From Peribacillus sp044761985 (GTDB taxonomy: Bacteria > Bacillota > Bacilli > Bacillales > DSM-1321): a stretch of 64,000 nucleotides of DNA. Each line of letters starts with the position of its first letter. The first letter of the stretch is position 1. A program made the translations under genes and the position numbers. The notes beneath the pieces are model-generated. The model worked only from the letters and a program-made list of their open reading frames with translations, was not told where the DNA came from and did no database searches. The DNA is taken from positions 59,523 to 123,522 of the forward strand of contig NZ_JBIWDK010000010.1 in NCBI RefSeq assembly GCF_044761985.1, in the 5' to 3' direction. Shown one piece after another: positions 42,594 to 52,379 of the stretch.

Positions 42594-42614
42594 CAGGTGG
42601 GAAGCAGGGGTGTT

Positions 42615-45503
42615 TCATTCCTCTTCTTCCGCTATATCCTTTTCGTCTTTATCAGTAATGTCGTGATCTTTATCTTTTGTATCTTCTTTTTTTTCGTCTT
42701 TTTCTTGATCGCTGGAATCAGTTTCCGTATCCTTCTTATTCACGAAGGTGCTCGACTTTTTAGCGACAGTCTGAACGCTTTGTGATGGAGCGGATTCTTT
42801 CCCGACAATGTCTACAGCGGTTACGTAATAAGAACCTCCATCAGCACCTGCCGTATAGACCAAATCTGAACCGGCACTGATGCTGGCGACTTTCTGTCCA
42901 TTACGGTAAACGCGATAGCCAACCACATCTCCTTCAGGATGGAGACCCCAGGTAATGGTCGTATCAGTCACCGTGACGGAAAGGGGATCGGGCACTTTTC
43001 CATTATCGTTGAGCGTCGCACTTGTACCCGCGATATCTCCCCATTTCTCGCCACCTGGTATCAAGGCGCCGGGATCATCCACGTATTTTAATCCGATTTC
43101 ATCAATGGACTTGGGATCCAACATAAACCCTCCACTTGTGAATTCACTTGGTGTTTCTGAAAGGGCAGCATAACGTCTGCTTCCGACTGAAACATATTGA
43201 CCATCTATCAAACTAGCGTCGTCTTTAGCGGGGACTTGGTTTGAAATGAATAAGTCTGTCTTAACAAGCCCTGCTTTTTGACAGGAGTCTGATGGCAGAA
43301 GTCCTGTGGCTGCACAGAAGGAACGACTGACGATTCCCCCAGGCATTTCAAAGCGTTTGTCAGGATCCACCAGCTTCGAATCCACTTCATAGGCAGCATT
43401 CATTAAGTCGGCCCAATAATAGATATTACGGTTATTGTACTGGAGGCCATTGTATGTTCCTTGCAAAGATTTAGGTGTATCATAACCAATCCAAGTGCCG
43501 AACGTCACATTCGGGTTAGTGGCTACGAACCATGCATCCTTATAATCCTGTCCGGTCCCGGTCTTGCCAGCCCAGTCACTGGAGAAGGCAAGGCGGTTTT
43601 TGACGGAAGCGGCCGTACCGCTGTTTACGACATCCCTCATCATATCAAGTGTCAAGTAGGCAGCCTGTGGTGAGAAAACTTCAACTGGCTTCACTTTATG
43701 TTGGTAGATGACTTCGCCGTCTTTGGATTCGATTTTATCGATCATGTAGGCATCGATGAATTCACCCGAGTTGGCAAAAGTGGTATAGGCATTGACATTT
43801 TCTTCTACGGTTACGCCATTTGTCATTGCGCCCAAAGACAGGGATGGATTGCTGTAATCGGATTTGGATAGGCTTGTGAAGCCCATTTTTTCTAAATAGG
43901 AAACAGGATTCTGGTTAAGAATTTTCATATAAAATAGCGCGGTCGGGATATTATACGAGTTCTTTAGAGTCTCCCGGGCTGTCGCTATACCAGTAAGGCT
44001 TCCACCGCCGTAGTTCCTAGGCTTCCATAACCTTCCGCTTCCATCCGGTATGGAGACAGGGACATTGGACGTCACGCTTCCTGGTGAGATCTTCCCGAGA
44101 TCGATGCCTGGGCCAAATACGAGAAGCGGCTTCATCGTCGATCCATTTGGGCGGAGTGCTGCGGTTGCATGGTTGGTCTGTTCCCGTTTAAAGTCCCGTC
44201 CGCCGACAAAACTGATGATTTTACCTGTCTTGTTTTCGATGAGGACGGCACCAGTCTCAACCGGTTCCTGAACGATTTTCGATTCTTTCGTATCGGGATC
44301 GATGATGGTTTGGTTTTTATCATATCCGAAGTTCGGGTAGTTTTTCGTCACTTTCTGCATTTTATTATAGATTTTCTTATTGATGGTCGAATAGATTTTA
44401 TAGCCGTTTTGACGCAAGTTTCGATCTGCTAGCGCTAGGTATTGCTCGTGCAAATCATCATTTTTTAAATCTTTTTCTTCATATCCATCTTCTTTTGCAA
44501 GGTAGACTGATAGGATATCGATAGATCGTTTTTCAATTTCATAGGTAAGCCATGGATATTTCTCGGTAGGTAATGTTTTCTTGCCAATAAAGTCTTTTGT
44601 GATATCGTATGTTTTGGCTTTTTCGTATTGTTTCTTTGTTATGTATCCGTTGCTGTGCATCCTTTTCAATACGGTTTTCATCCGGTTGATGCCTGGTTCG
44701 AGATCATCCTTGATCTCTCCCTGTTGCGTATAGGGAGTATAGCCAAAAGGACTTTGTGGCAACCCGGCAATGAAAGCAGATTGTGCGAGATTCAAGTCTT
44801 TGGCGTCTTTACCAAAAATCCCTTCCGCTGCTGCTTGGACACCAGCAATGTTTCTGCCTGATGAATTTCTTCCCAAAGTGGAGACATTTAGGTAAGTCTC
44901 TAATATCTCTTCTTTTTCAAAGAACTTTTCCACCCGGAGTGCTAGTAAAATTTCTTTTGCTTTTCGTTCGAAGGAGACTTCGTTTGTCAACACTTGGTTC
45001 TTGATGAGTTGCTGTGTTAACGTGCTTCCCCCGGATTGGACGGCTGCGTTCGAAAATTCTTGATAAACCGCCCGGAGAATCGCTTTTGGTACAACGCCAT
45101 CGTGTTCATAAAAGTACTCATCTTCCGTAGCGATGACGGCATTCTTCAGGTGATCGGAAACTTTATCGATGGACACTTCTTCACGCTCAAGATCGCTTGT
45201 GAGCTTGCCTAGATATACTTTATCTGCAAAATATATCTCAGAGGTCTCTTCATAATTATAAATATCCTTTTTTAAATCTTCTTTTGAGCGCACTGGCTCA
45301 TCCTTGACGAGGGCAGCGAAATAGCCGGCTCCAACACCACCGGCGAATGAAAAGCCTAGAATTCCAACAATAATTACGATCAATGTCAAATTCCAAATCA
45401 CTTGGTAGGAAACTCTGGCATTCCTTATTGTTTTTTCACTTTTGAAAAATCGGTTCACTTGTTTCCATGCCGATTGAATTCTATCTTTTTGATTATTATT
45501 CAT
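42615..45503 (-). CDS. Class A penicillin-binding protein (transglycosylase/transpeptidase)
   Basis: A 962-residue bifunctional cell-wall synthase. A cytoplasmic N-terminus, one membrane helix (about 34-58, LTLIVIIVGILGFSFAGG), a GT51 glycosyltransferase domain with ATEDEYFYEHDG near 128, and a transpeptidase with STMK near 456, SYN near 519 and KTGTG near 647. A fibronectin-III-like module (near 855-930) and a Lys/Asp/Glu tail end the protein. GGGGGTTGAT precedes the ATG on the minus strand. It is closest in layout to Bacillus PBP1A/PBP1-type; I cannot choose a symbol. Confidence 0.92.
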   Translation of the reverse strand: MNNNQKDRIQSAWKQVNRFFKSEKTIRNARVSYQVIWNLTLIVIIVGILGFSFAGGVGAGYFAALVKDEPVRSKEDLKKDIYNYEETSEIYFADKVYLGKLTSDLEREEVSIDKVSDHLKNAVIATEDEYFYEHDGVVPKAILRAVYQEFSNAAVQSGGSTLTQQLIKNQVLTNEVSFERKAKEILLALRVEKFFEKEEILETYLNVSTLGRNSSGRNIAGVQAAAEGIFGKDAKDLNLAQSAFIAGLPQSPFGYTPYTQQGEIKDDLEPGINRMKTVLKRMHSNGYITKKQYEKAKTYDITKDFIGKKTLPTEKYPWLTYEIEKRSIDILSVYLAKEDGYEEKDLKNDDLHEQYLALADRNLRQNGYKIYSTINKKIYNKMQKVTKNYPNFGYDKNQTIIDPDTKESKIVQEPVETGAVLIENKTGKIISFVGGRDFKREQTNHATAALRPNGSTMKPLLVFGPGIDLGKISPGSVTSNVPVSIPDGSGRLWKPRNYGGGSLTGIATARETLKNSYNIPTALFYMKILNQNPVSYLEKMGFTSLSKSDYSNPSLSLGAMTNGVTVEENVNAYTTFANSGEFIDAYMIDKIESKDGEVIYQHKVKPVEVFSPQAAYLTLDMMRDVVNSGTAASVKNRLAFSSDWAGKTGTGQDYKDAWFVATNPNVTFGTWIGYDTPKSLQGTYNGLQYNNRNIYYWADLMNAAYEVDSKLVDPDKRFEMPGGIVSRSFCAATGLLPSDSCQKAGLVKTDLFISNQVPAKDDASLIDGQYVSVGSRRYAALSETPSEFTSGGFMLDPKSIDEIGLKYVDDPGALIPGGEKWGDIAGTSATLNDNGKVPDPLSVTVTDTTITWGLHPEGDVVGYRVYRNGQKVASISAGSDLVYTAGADGGSYYVTAVDIVGKESAPSQSVQTVAKKSSTFVNKKDTETDSSDQEKDEKKEDTKDKDHDITDKDEKDIAEEEE

Positions 45504-45596
45504 CGTATCAACCCCCTGAAATCACATATATTATAGCATATAACACCTAGGTAAAAAGGAAACTTCTACATTTTTCTGGCTTCAGCTAGGGTGCTG

Positions 45597-45625
45597 TTGA
45601 CAATGTACGGCAGGTATGATAAAAA
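45597..45625 (+). promoter_or_regulatory. Sigma-A promoter of the tyrS T-box leader
   Basis: TTGACA, 17 bases, TAAAAA. The transcript would start about 45632, giving a leader of about 300 bases before tyrS. Confidence 0.7.
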
Positions 45626-45631
45626 TTTAGT

Positions 45632-45890
45632 ATTATCTTTATTGAATTAGCGATGATAGGACCCAGTAGTTAAGCTATCCCTGTTTTAGAGAGCCGGTGG
45701 TTGGTGAAAACCGGTACAAATAGTGAGATGAATTACTTCCTTGAGCATTTGTTGTGAACCTAAATTAGTAGCGACAAACGGGCGACGACCGTTATTCGTC
45801 TCGAGCGGAGGGCATATTTTGTCCTCAAGTTGGGTGGTACCGCGAATTTATTCGTCCCTTCATTTATATGAAGGGGCGTTTTTGTATGGT
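45632..45890 (+). promoter_or_regulatory. T-box riboswitch controlling tyrS (tyrosine specifier)
   Basis: The T-box sequence TGGGTGGTACCGCG lies at 45832-45845, followed by the terminator stem CGTCCCTTCA / TGAAGGGGCG with TTTTT (about 45850-45886). A stem I region around 45650-45760 offers GAATTAC at 45730-45736, whose TAC would be a Tyr codon, matching the downstream tyrosyl-tRNA synthetase. Uncharged tRNA-Tyr would favour antitermination. Exact folds not calculated. Confidence 0.93.
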
Positions 45891-45934
45891 TTTTGCGGAA
45901 ATTTTCAGGATATATATGAAGGAGGAAAAATGGA

Positions 45935-47191
45935 ATGGAATTACTTAAGGATCTCGAGTGGCGGGGAATCATGTACCAACAAACGGATGAAGAAGGACTC
46001 AAGGATATTTTGGATAAAGAGAAGATTTCCCTATATTGCGGGGTGGATCCAACTGCAGATAGCATGCATATTGGGCATTTGCTTCCATTCTTAACATTGC
46101 GCCGGTTCCAAAAGCATGGACACCGTCCTGTTGTGCTTGTGGGCGGAGCGACTGGTCTCATCGGAGATCCAAGTGGTAAGAAAGAAGAAAGACAGCTGCA
46201 AACGTTGGAAAAGGTTCTTTATAATGCAGACTGCATTAAGGGACAGCTTTCCCAAATCTTCGAATTTGAAGGTGAAAATGGTGCAGTGATGGTTAATAAC
46301 TATGACTGGATCGGCAAAATTGATATGGTGACGTTCCTGCGTGATTATGGAAAATATATCGGTGTGAATTACATGCTTGCCAAAGATACGGTTGCTTCTC
46401 GTTTGGAAACAGGAATTTCCTTTACTGAATTTGCGTACACAATTTTACAAGGCATTGATTTCAACCACTTGTACGACAATCATAACTGTAAGCTGCAAAT
46501 TGGTGGAAGCGATCAGTGGGGGAATATCACCACAGGACTTGAAATGATCCGCAAGTCGCATGATGAAGAGACAAAAGCATACGGCATGACAATTCCACTT
46601 GTAACTAAAGCGGATGGCACGAAGTTTGGGAAAACGGAAGGCGGAGCAATCTGGTTGGATCCAGAAAAAACGACGCCTTATGAATTTTATCAATTCTGGA
46701 TTAACACAGCGGATGCTGATGTCGTGAAATACTTGAAGTTCTTCACATTCTTGTCACGTGAAGTCATTGAGGACTTAGAGAAATCCATGGAAACCGAACC
46801 GCACTTACGTAAAGCACAAAAAGCTTTAGGAGAAGAAATGACACGGATGATCCATGGTCAAGAAGCTCTAGATCAAGCAATCAAAATCTCTGCTGCTTTA
46901 TTCAGTGGTGACGTGAAGAATCTAAGTGCGGCCGAAATTAAAGTCGGGTTTAAAGATTTTCCAAGTTTTGAACGTGAAAGTGACGAAGATATTTCGTTAG
47001 TGGACTTAATTGTAGAAGCGAAGATTTCTCCATCTAAACGTCAAGCACGTGAAGATATCCAGAATGGAGCCATCTCCATCAACGGAGAAAAAGTCACTGA
47101 TTTACAATATATAGTAAACGAAGAGGCTAAGATTGAAGGGGAATTCATCCTAATACGTCGTGGGAAAAAGAAATACACATTAGTGAAATAA
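45935..47191 (+). CDS. tyrS: Tyrosyl-tRNA synthetase
   Basis: A 418-residue class I aminoacyl-tRNA synthetase. HIGH motif DSMHIGHLL (about 45-48), KFGKT (about 229, as KMSKS), tyrosine pocket QGIDFNHL and QIGGSDQWGN, and a C-terminal S4-like RNA-binding domain (SKRQAREDIQNGAISINGEKV). ATG 45935 lies nine bases after GGAGG. Controlled by the upstream T-box and ended by its own terminator. Confidence 0.96.
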   Translation: MELLKDLEWRGIMYQQTDEEGLKDILDKEKISLYCGVDPTADSMHIGHLLPFLTLRRFQKHGHRPVVLVGGATGLIGDPSGKKEERQLQTLEKVLYNADCIKGQLSQIFEFEGENGAVMVNNYDWIGKIDMVTFLRDYGKYIGVNYMLAKDTVASRLETGISFTEFAYTILQGIDFNHLYDNHNCKLQIGGSDQWGNITTGLEMIRKSHDEETKAYGMTIPLVTKADGTKFGKTEGGAIWLDPEKTTPYEFYQFWINTADADVVKYLKFFTFLSREVIEDLEKSMETEPHLRKAQKALGEEMTRMIHGQEALDQAIKISAALFSGDVKNLSAAEIKVGFKDFPSFERESDEDISLVDLIVEAKISPSKRQAREDIQNGAISINGEKVTDLQYIVNEEAKIEGEFILIRRGKKKYTLVK

Positions 47192-47198
47192 GATAGAG

Positions 47199-47230
47199 AA
47201 AGCCGGCTGAATCCCAGCCGGCTTTTATTT
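47199..47230 (+). terminator. Terminator of tyrS
   Basis: AAAGCCGGCTG and CAGCCGGCTTT arms around AATCC, then TATTTG. Confidence 0.88.
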
Positions 47231-47248
47231 GTATTGAATTCCAAGCAT

Positions 47249-47274
47249 AAAAAAACCCCATCCAAGGATGAGGT
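47249..47274 (-). terminator. Terminator of rpsD
   Basis: On the minus strand AACCTCATCC, TT, GGATGGGGTT then TTTTT, just after the rpsD stop. Confidence 0.85.
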
Positions 47275-47284
47275 TCCGAAGGTA

Positions 47285-47887
47285 TTAACGAGAGTAGAAC
47301 TCAACGATAAGAGCTTCGTTAATTTCAGCTGGCAATTCAGAACGTTCTGGTAAACGAGTGAATGTACCTTCTAATTTCTCAGCATCGAAAGTAAGGAAGT
47401 CAGGAACGAAGTTAGTCGCTTCAACTGATTCTTTGATGATTGAGAAGTTACGTGATTTTTCACGAACGCTGATTACTTGTCCAAGAGACACTTTGTAAGA
47501 AGGAATGTCTACGCGTTTTCCATCTACAGTGATGTGACCGTGGTTAACAAGTTGACGTGCTTGACGACGTGTACGAGCTAAACCAAGACGGTAGACAAGG
47601 TTATCAAGACGTGATTCAAGAAGAACCATGAAGTTTTCACCATGAACACCTTTGATTTTGCCAGCGCGGTCGAACATTGAACGGAATTGACGTTCAGTGA
47701 TTCCGTACATGTGACGAAGTTTTTGTTTCTCTTGTAGTTGCATTCCGTATTCAGAAATTTTTCTACGTTGGTTAGGACCGTGTTGTCCTGGTGCGTAAGG
47801 ACGTTTTTCTAATTCTTTACCAGTACCTGTTAGGGAAATCCCTAAACGACGGGATAGTTTCCAGCTTGGGCCAGTATAACGAGCCAT
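47285..47887 (-). CDS. rpsD: 30S ribosomal protein S4
   Basis: A 200-residue small-subunit protein that nucleates 16S rRNA folding. It starts MARYTGPSWKLSRRLGIS, contains KRPYAPGQHGPN and an S4 RNA-binding domain (RLDNLVYRLGLARTRRQARQLVNHGHITVDGK), and ends IVEFYSR. GAAGGAGGAGT on the minus strand precedes the ATG at 47887; the frame extends 21 codons further without a ribosome site. It has a long leader that probably mediates autoregulation. Confidence 0.97.
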   Translation of the reverse strand: MARYTGPSWKLSRRLGISLTGTGKELEKRPYAPGQHGPNQRRKISEYGMQLQEKQKLRHMYGITERQFRSMFDRAGKIKGVHGENFMVLLESRLDNLVYRLGLARTRRQARQLVNHGHITVDGKRVDIPSYKVSLGQVISVREKSRNFSIIKESVEATNFVPDFLTFDAEKLEGTFTRLPERSELPAEINEALIVEFYSR

Positions 47888-48072
47888 AGGATGACTCCTC
47901 CTTCGAATGTTTTTATTTTGGTAAAATAAAAACCGTGTGTGAATGAACAATCATGACCATTTTGTTTTCATGTACCTTCGCCCTAGCAGCAGAGAGTTAC
48001 GAGATACACCTCTGTATGGAGGAACAAAATGAGAACATAAAGGCTGTCACATAGGCTGCAATATTTTACACA
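47888..48072 (-). promoter_or_regulatory. rpsD leader, probable S4 autoregulatory RNA
   Basis: About 185 transcribed bases between the predicted start point and the rpsD ATG. B. subtilis rpsD is repressed by S4 binding its leader; the size and position agree, but I have not folded this sequence. Confidence 0.5.
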
Positions 48073-48078
48073 AGGAAT

Positions 48079-48107
48079 ATTGTATAATACTCTGCCAAGT
48101 GAGTCAA
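48079..48107 (-). promoter_or_regulatory. Sigma-A promoter of rpsD
   Basis: Minus strand TTGACT, 17 bases, TACAAT, giving a start point near 48072. Confidence 0.82.
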
Positions 48108-48359
48108 GCGGAATCGGATGATAATTATGATTTAGGTAGAGAATGAAATTCAAAATCTTATAAAAAATACTAGAATAAGGGAGAAATTTCAGGGTAGAAG
48201 CGTTATAATAAAGTAATAACCTAAAATGAATATTGTCAATCGTTTCCATTATTTCAGGGAGATATGGTATAATCTTGATTACATGTAGTTCTTTTGGACT
48301 AATAATTTTTAAATATTTCGTATTTATAAGTTTGCTTAAAAATAGGCTGTGATATAGGG

Positions 48360-50243
48360 ATGATGGAGATGAAGATTAAAACAGTGCAGTTATTGAATGA
48401 ATTAAGGATACTTTTCTTTCAGCATATGAAAAGTTCGGAAGGGGACCTCCATTTCCAGAAGTTTTTAGAAGGTTTTTTAATAGAGACAAAAGAGCAACTT
48501 TATATGGAAGAGGTATCTTTCTTTAAATTTGATGAGTGGAAGCTACAATATTATAAAGAGGCTTCGACAGGCAGTGTTGAGGACTATATTATGAAGGCGC
48601 CCGCACAGGAACATATTGAGAAGGCAATGAACGAAAACAAGATTGACGAAGCATCGTTTGTATTTATGCCGAAGGATTTCCGAGATTTCCAAACGATCAT
48701 TCCTCTTTGGGATCAGGGGAAGGTCAACGGATTGATAGCCCTGAAAGAACAGGGGATTTCTTTCAGGAGTCTGACAGAGGAGCAAGGGACTGATTTTGCA
48801 GGAGAATTCGCAACCATCTTGAAATCGGCTTTATCAATTTCCAAGATGTCAGTCGAGGAGAAACGGAATAAACGGTTGTTCAAGGTCACGGAAAAGTTCC
48901 ATTCTTCGATGAATATGGATGCGGTCCTGGGAGAAATCATTTCGACCTTGCATACCGTGTATCCAACCTTTGATTATTTCCTGCTTCTCTCCCATGATAA
49001 TGATAGTCATGAAAATCTACCGATTAAGGATCTAGAATATGATAGCGAGAATGTGGCGGCCCTGCAAGCTTATGTAACAGGCACCATACAATTCGATGAT
49101 CACCCCTCTGACGATCATTCTATCTTATATGCACCTCTAAAAGGTAAACAGGGGGTATATGGGGTTTTGCAAGTCATTGCGCCTAACACGCTCATGTTTC
49201 CTGAAAGCGAAATCGAGTTCATTGCGTTATTGGCGAATACTGCCGGAAGTGCCCTGGAAAATGCCCAATTGTATCAGCAATCGAAACGTCTCGTATCGGA
49301 TTTGCAGTTGATTAACGAAACATCTCACCATTTGAATTCCAATCTACGCTTAAGTGAGACGATGGAGTATATGAAACAGCAAATCATGAAGTCCTTTGAC
49401 GCAGACCAGACAGGTTTTATCTTGCTTCTGCCAGGGGAAAACGTGAATTTATTGACAGGAAGCTCTGATTTTTTTGATTCAGAGGAATCGGAACTGTATG
49501 TATCATTCATGAAAGACAAGATTGATAAAGACAAGGAATCATTATTTATAGGGGACTTAAGCGTGAAATGCCCGGGTGTTGATGTGAGGTATCACTCCCT
49601 GATGGCTGTTCCGATGATGGAAAGCAACGATGTTAAGGGGTTTGCCTTAGTATTACACGAAGAACCCTATTTCTTTTCCTTTGAAATGTTCAAACTTTTG
49701 CAATCACTCATACATCATTCAAGTTTGGCCATGGCGAATTCCATGCTCCGTGAAGAATTGGAAAAGATGGTCATAACAGATCATCTGACTCGGCTATATT
49801 CAAGGAGTTATCTCGATGATAAGATGTCCCAGTCGATGGAAGTGGATGAAGAAGGGACATTCATCCTTATTGACATTGATAACTTTAAGAAAGTGAATGA
49901 CACGTATGGGCACCAAGTTGGGGATGATATCCTCATCCAGGTTGCCAATCTCATTCAGCATAACATCCGTGATACAGATATAGGGGCTAGGTGGGGTGGC
50001 GAAGAAATGGCCATTTACCTCCCACGCATACCCTTGGAAACTGGCGTCAAGATTGCGGAACGTTTAAAAGATAAGGTTGGGGAGGAATCCAGTCCGAAAG
50101 TGACCATTTCCTGTGGCGTCTCTTACTGGGCAAAAGAGCAGTTCGATAACGTTAAGGAAGTATTCAAACGGGCGGATGAAGCGTTGTATATGGCGAAGAA
50201 CTCCGGGAAAAATAGGGTGAATGTAAAGGAATGGCGACTTTAA
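48360..50243 (+). CDS. dgcP: GAF-GGDEF diguanylate cyclase DgcP (YtrP)
   Basis: A 627-residue protein that makes cyclic di-GMP. Two or three GAF-like sensor regions (about 10-160, 175-310, 325-460) precede a GGDEF domain from about 465. The active site reads RWGGEEMAIY near 545 (GGEEM instead of GG[DE]EF), with the expected Mg-binding IDIDNFKKVNDTYGH before it. It lies divergent from rpsD as ytrP does in B. subtilis. Several ATG codons lie close together at the start; 48360 is the longest and 48369 is possible. Confidence 0.88.
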   Translation: MMEMKIKTVQLLNELRILFFQHMKSSEGDLHFQKFLEGFLIETKEQLYMEEVSFFKFDEWKLQYYKEASTGSVEDYIMKAPAQEHIEKAMNENKIDEASFVFMPKDFRDFQTIIPLWDQGKVNGLIALKEQGISFRSLTEEQGTDFAGEFATILKSALSISKMSVEEKRNKRLFKVTEKFHSSMNMDAVLGEIISTLHTVYPTFDYFLLLSHDNDSHENLPIKDLEYDSENVAALQAYVTGTIQFDDHPSDDHSILYAPLKGKQGVYGVLQVIAPNTLMFPESEIEFIALLANTAGSALENAQLYQQSKRLVSDLQLINETSHHLNSNLRLSETMEYMKQQIMKSFDADQTGFILLLPGENVNLLTGSSDFFDSEESELYVSFMKDKIDKDKESLFIGDLSVKCPGVDVRYHSLMAVPMMESNDVKGFALVLHEEPYFFSFEMFKLLQSLIHHSSLAMANSMLREELEKMVITDHLTRLYSRSYLDDKMSQSMEVDEEGTFILIDIDNFKKVNDTYGHQVGDDILIQVANLIQHNIRDTDIGARWGGEEMAIYLPRIPLETGVKIAERLKDKVGEESSPKVTISCGVSYWAKEQFDNVKEVFKRADEALYMAKNSGKNRVNVKEWRL

Positions 50244-50285
50244 AAGACGAAGGGGAGTGACATTGTCACTCCCCTTCGTCTTGTT
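50243..50285. terminator. Bidirectional terminator between dgcP and ytsP
   Basis: AAAGACGAAGGGGAGTGAC and GTCACTCCCCTTCGTCTT arms around ATT, a 19-pair perfect stem between convergent genes. Confidence 0.88.
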
Positions 50286-50286
50286 T

Positions 50287-50766
50287 CTATAAATAGTTGC
50301 AAAGGATGTCCGTTATTTTCTCCAACCCTTGTTGATCGCTTTCATCAAATCGGTTTGTGATCGGGCTGTCGATATCAAGCACGCCAATTAGCTTGCCATC
50401 CTTCATGAGCGGGACGACTATTTCCGATCTCGTGGCAGCATCGCAGGCAATATGTCCCGGGAATTGATGGACGTCCTCAACCCTCATGGTTTTCCGCTCA
50501 GCTGCTGAGGTCCCACATACACCTTTGCCGATTGGAATGCGGACGCACGCTGGAAGGCCTTGGAAAGGACCTAAGACCAATTCGTCTTTTTCGAGTAAAT
50601 AAAATCCAACCCAATTGATTTCGCCCAAGAATTGGTTGAGCAAGGCGGATGCATTACTTAAGTTGGCAATCATGTTCGGTTCATCTTCGATAAGGGCTAT
50701 GAGCTGTTTTTGTACGAGCGCATAGTTTTCTTCTTTATTTCCTTGATACATTTCGACATTAAACAA
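50287..50766 (-). CDS. ytsP: Free methionine-(R)-sulfoxide reductase (GAF type, YtsP)
   Basis: A 159-residue single GAF domain enzyme reducing free Met-R-sulfoxide. The three redox cysteines, Cys74, Cys84 and Cys108, keep the 10- and 24-residue spacing of the known fRMsr enzymes, and GKGVCGTSAAE is the family signature. It ends in an Asp/Tyr-rich tail. On the minus strand a ribosome site (AAAGG) lies a little upstream. Same place as ytsP in B. subtilis. Confidence 0.9.
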   Translation of the reverse strand: MFNVEMYQGNKEENYALVQKQLIALIEDEPNMIANLSNASALLNQFLGEINWVGFYLLEKDELVLGPFQGLPACVRIPIGKGVCGTSAAERKTMRVEDVHQFPGHIACDAATRSEIVVPLMKDGKLIGVLDIDSPITNRFDESDQQGLEKITDILCNYL

Positions 50767-50917
50767 AAGGATTCACCTGTCTTCCGCATTATATTACAGG
50801 ACTTTCTTGACAAGCCACTGGATGTAGAGAAATTGTCGAGAACTTACTAAAGGAGTTGGCCGGTTTCATACAGAATTAATCCACAAGACTTGTCTCAAAG
50901 AAAGCGAGGGATTGCCG

Positions 50918-51574
50918 ATGAATCGCCAGACGCCAACGAAACAAGCTATTGTGGAAGCTGCCCTGCATTTATTTCATTTAAAGGGCTACCATGCAACATC
51001 CATACGGGATATCGCCAATAAAGCAAAAGTGAATGCTGCCAATATTGCCTACTATTTCAAGAATAAGCAGGGACTGTTGGAGTTCTGCTTCATTTCCTAT
51101 TTAGAAGAATACCTTCTAGTCCTTGAAAGGAATATGGAACAACTGGAGATTAAAGGTCCACAAGAGTGCCTAATGAATCTAGTGAAGGATATCCTCACGT
51201 TTCAGAGAAAGAATTTTTTGGCGGCCCGATTCATCTATGGGGAATCGTCACTTGATTCCAACTTGAACCGTGAAATTCATTCGACCTATTTTACAAAAGA
51301 AAAATCTTACTTTCAATATATTCTGGAACAAGGGATTAAAAGCAGGAACTTCCATTCGGTTTCCATCCCCATGTTCATGTTGCAGTTAAAAGGCCTATTA
51401 ACAGCGCCGGTCCTTCATACCCATTATGCGATGGAAGTCCTGCATGTGTTCCCTCAGGAAGCCTATTATACGAATCTATATGCAGAGGAAGTCGGTCGGT
51501 TCCTGGAAGATACATTATTCATTTCGGAAGAGCTGCAACCCCTGCTAGCGGGAAGACCCGAAATGTTTACTTGA
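50918..51574 (+). CDS. refZ: TetR-family regulator RefZ (YttP)
   Basis: A 218-residue TetR protein; RefZ binds sites near the origin and affects FtsZ ring position at sporulation. The HTH is SIRDIANKAKVNAANIAYYFKNK, the remainder a helical ligand/dimer domain (ILEQGIKSRNF, MFMLQLKGLLTAPVLHTHYAM). ATG at 50918 follows GAGGGA; a TTG two codons upstream is less likely. It converges on hisJ with overlapping stop codons. Confidence 0.88.
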   Translation: MNRQTPTKQAIVEAALHLFHLKGYHATSIRDIANKAKVNAANIAYYFKNKQGLLEFCFISYLEEYLLVLERNMEQLEIKGPQECLMNLVKDILTFQRKNFLAARFIYGESSLDSNLNREIHSTYFTKEKSYFQYILEQGIKSRNFHSVSIPMFMLQLKGLLTAPVLHTHYAMEVLHVFPQEAYYTNLYAEEVGRFLEDTLFISEELQPLLAGRPEMFT

Positions 51575-52379
51575 ATGAGCCCTTGAATTCCGGAATGAGC
51601 GACTCGAAACCCTGTCCTAAATCCTTGGCTTGATGAGCATCGGAACCATAAACGAGCGGGATGCCGAGATCCATGGCCCGTCTGGCAAAGCGCTCCGGAG
51701 GATAAGGCTCACCACAAAGTGGTTTTACGAAACCAGCTCCGTTATAATCAAGTGAATACCCCTGTTCCTTGATCAAACCCAAAACTCGGTATACGCGGTC
51801 GTCAAAATTGTTTTCAGGCGGATATCGATGCTGGAATTTATGAACAAGGGTAATGTGCCCGATTCGTTTTGGTTTATAGATTCCTAGATCAGCACGAATT
51901 GATTTTTCTAAGGTATCGTAATATTTGGCATATACAGCATCGATGGATCCTAATTCGGTCGCAATCGAACGGAATGTAGCATCACTGAAATCGATGCAGT
52001 GCCAGTTCTGTTCCTGCTTGATGAAATGGACGGAAAGAATGCTGTCATCTAGGAATTCGCCGACTTCATTGAGGAATTCTTTTGTTTCCTTTTCGAATCC
52101 CTCTATAAAGTCAACCTCCAGGCCTCTTTTAATGAGGATTTTGTCTTTGTAATGCTCTTTTAATACATGAAGCTCTTGAAAGTAATCAAGAAGCAGGGTG
52201 GGATCCATTCCACTGTCTTTTTCAGGGGTCGGATCTTGAAAACCCGGTGGTAAAGGTGCATGTTCCGTGAACGTAATTTCCTTTAATCCGAGTTCAATTC
52301 CCCTTGTAATATAATCATCAAATGTATCCGCTGAACCGTGTGGGCAAAACGAAGTATGCACATGTCTATCAGATTTCAT
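51567..52379 (-). CDS. hisJ: Histidinol-phosphatase, PHP type (HisJ)
   Basis: A 270-residue PHP-fold metallophosphatase that removes phosphate from histidinol phosphate. It has the PHP motifs RHVHTSFCPHG and FTEHAPLP at the start, LSVHFIK in the middle, and YGSDAHQ near the C-terminus. Minus-strand GGGAGGGAAAGAAC precedes the ATG at 52379; the longer frame from 52415 would begin upstream of it. It stands alone, away from other his genes, as in Bacillus. Confidence 0.9.
   Translation of the reverse strand: MKSDRHVHTSFCPHGSADTFDDYITRGIELGLKEITFTEHAPLPPGFQDPTPEKDSGMDPTLLLDYFQELHVLKEHYKDKILIKRGLEVDFIEGFEKETKEFLNEVGEFLDDSILSVHFIKQEQNWHCIDFSDATFRSIATELGSIDAVYAKYYDTLEKSIRADLGIYKPKRIGHITLVHKFQHRYPPENNFDDRVYRVLGLIKEQGYSLDYNGAGFVKPLCGEPYPPERFARRAMDLGIPLVYGSDAHQAKDLGQGFESLIPEFKGSFK

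Noticed and set aside
45760..46161. 133-codon minus-strand frame over the T-box
   Set aside because: It covers a structured RNA and the tyrS start; clearly a chance frame.
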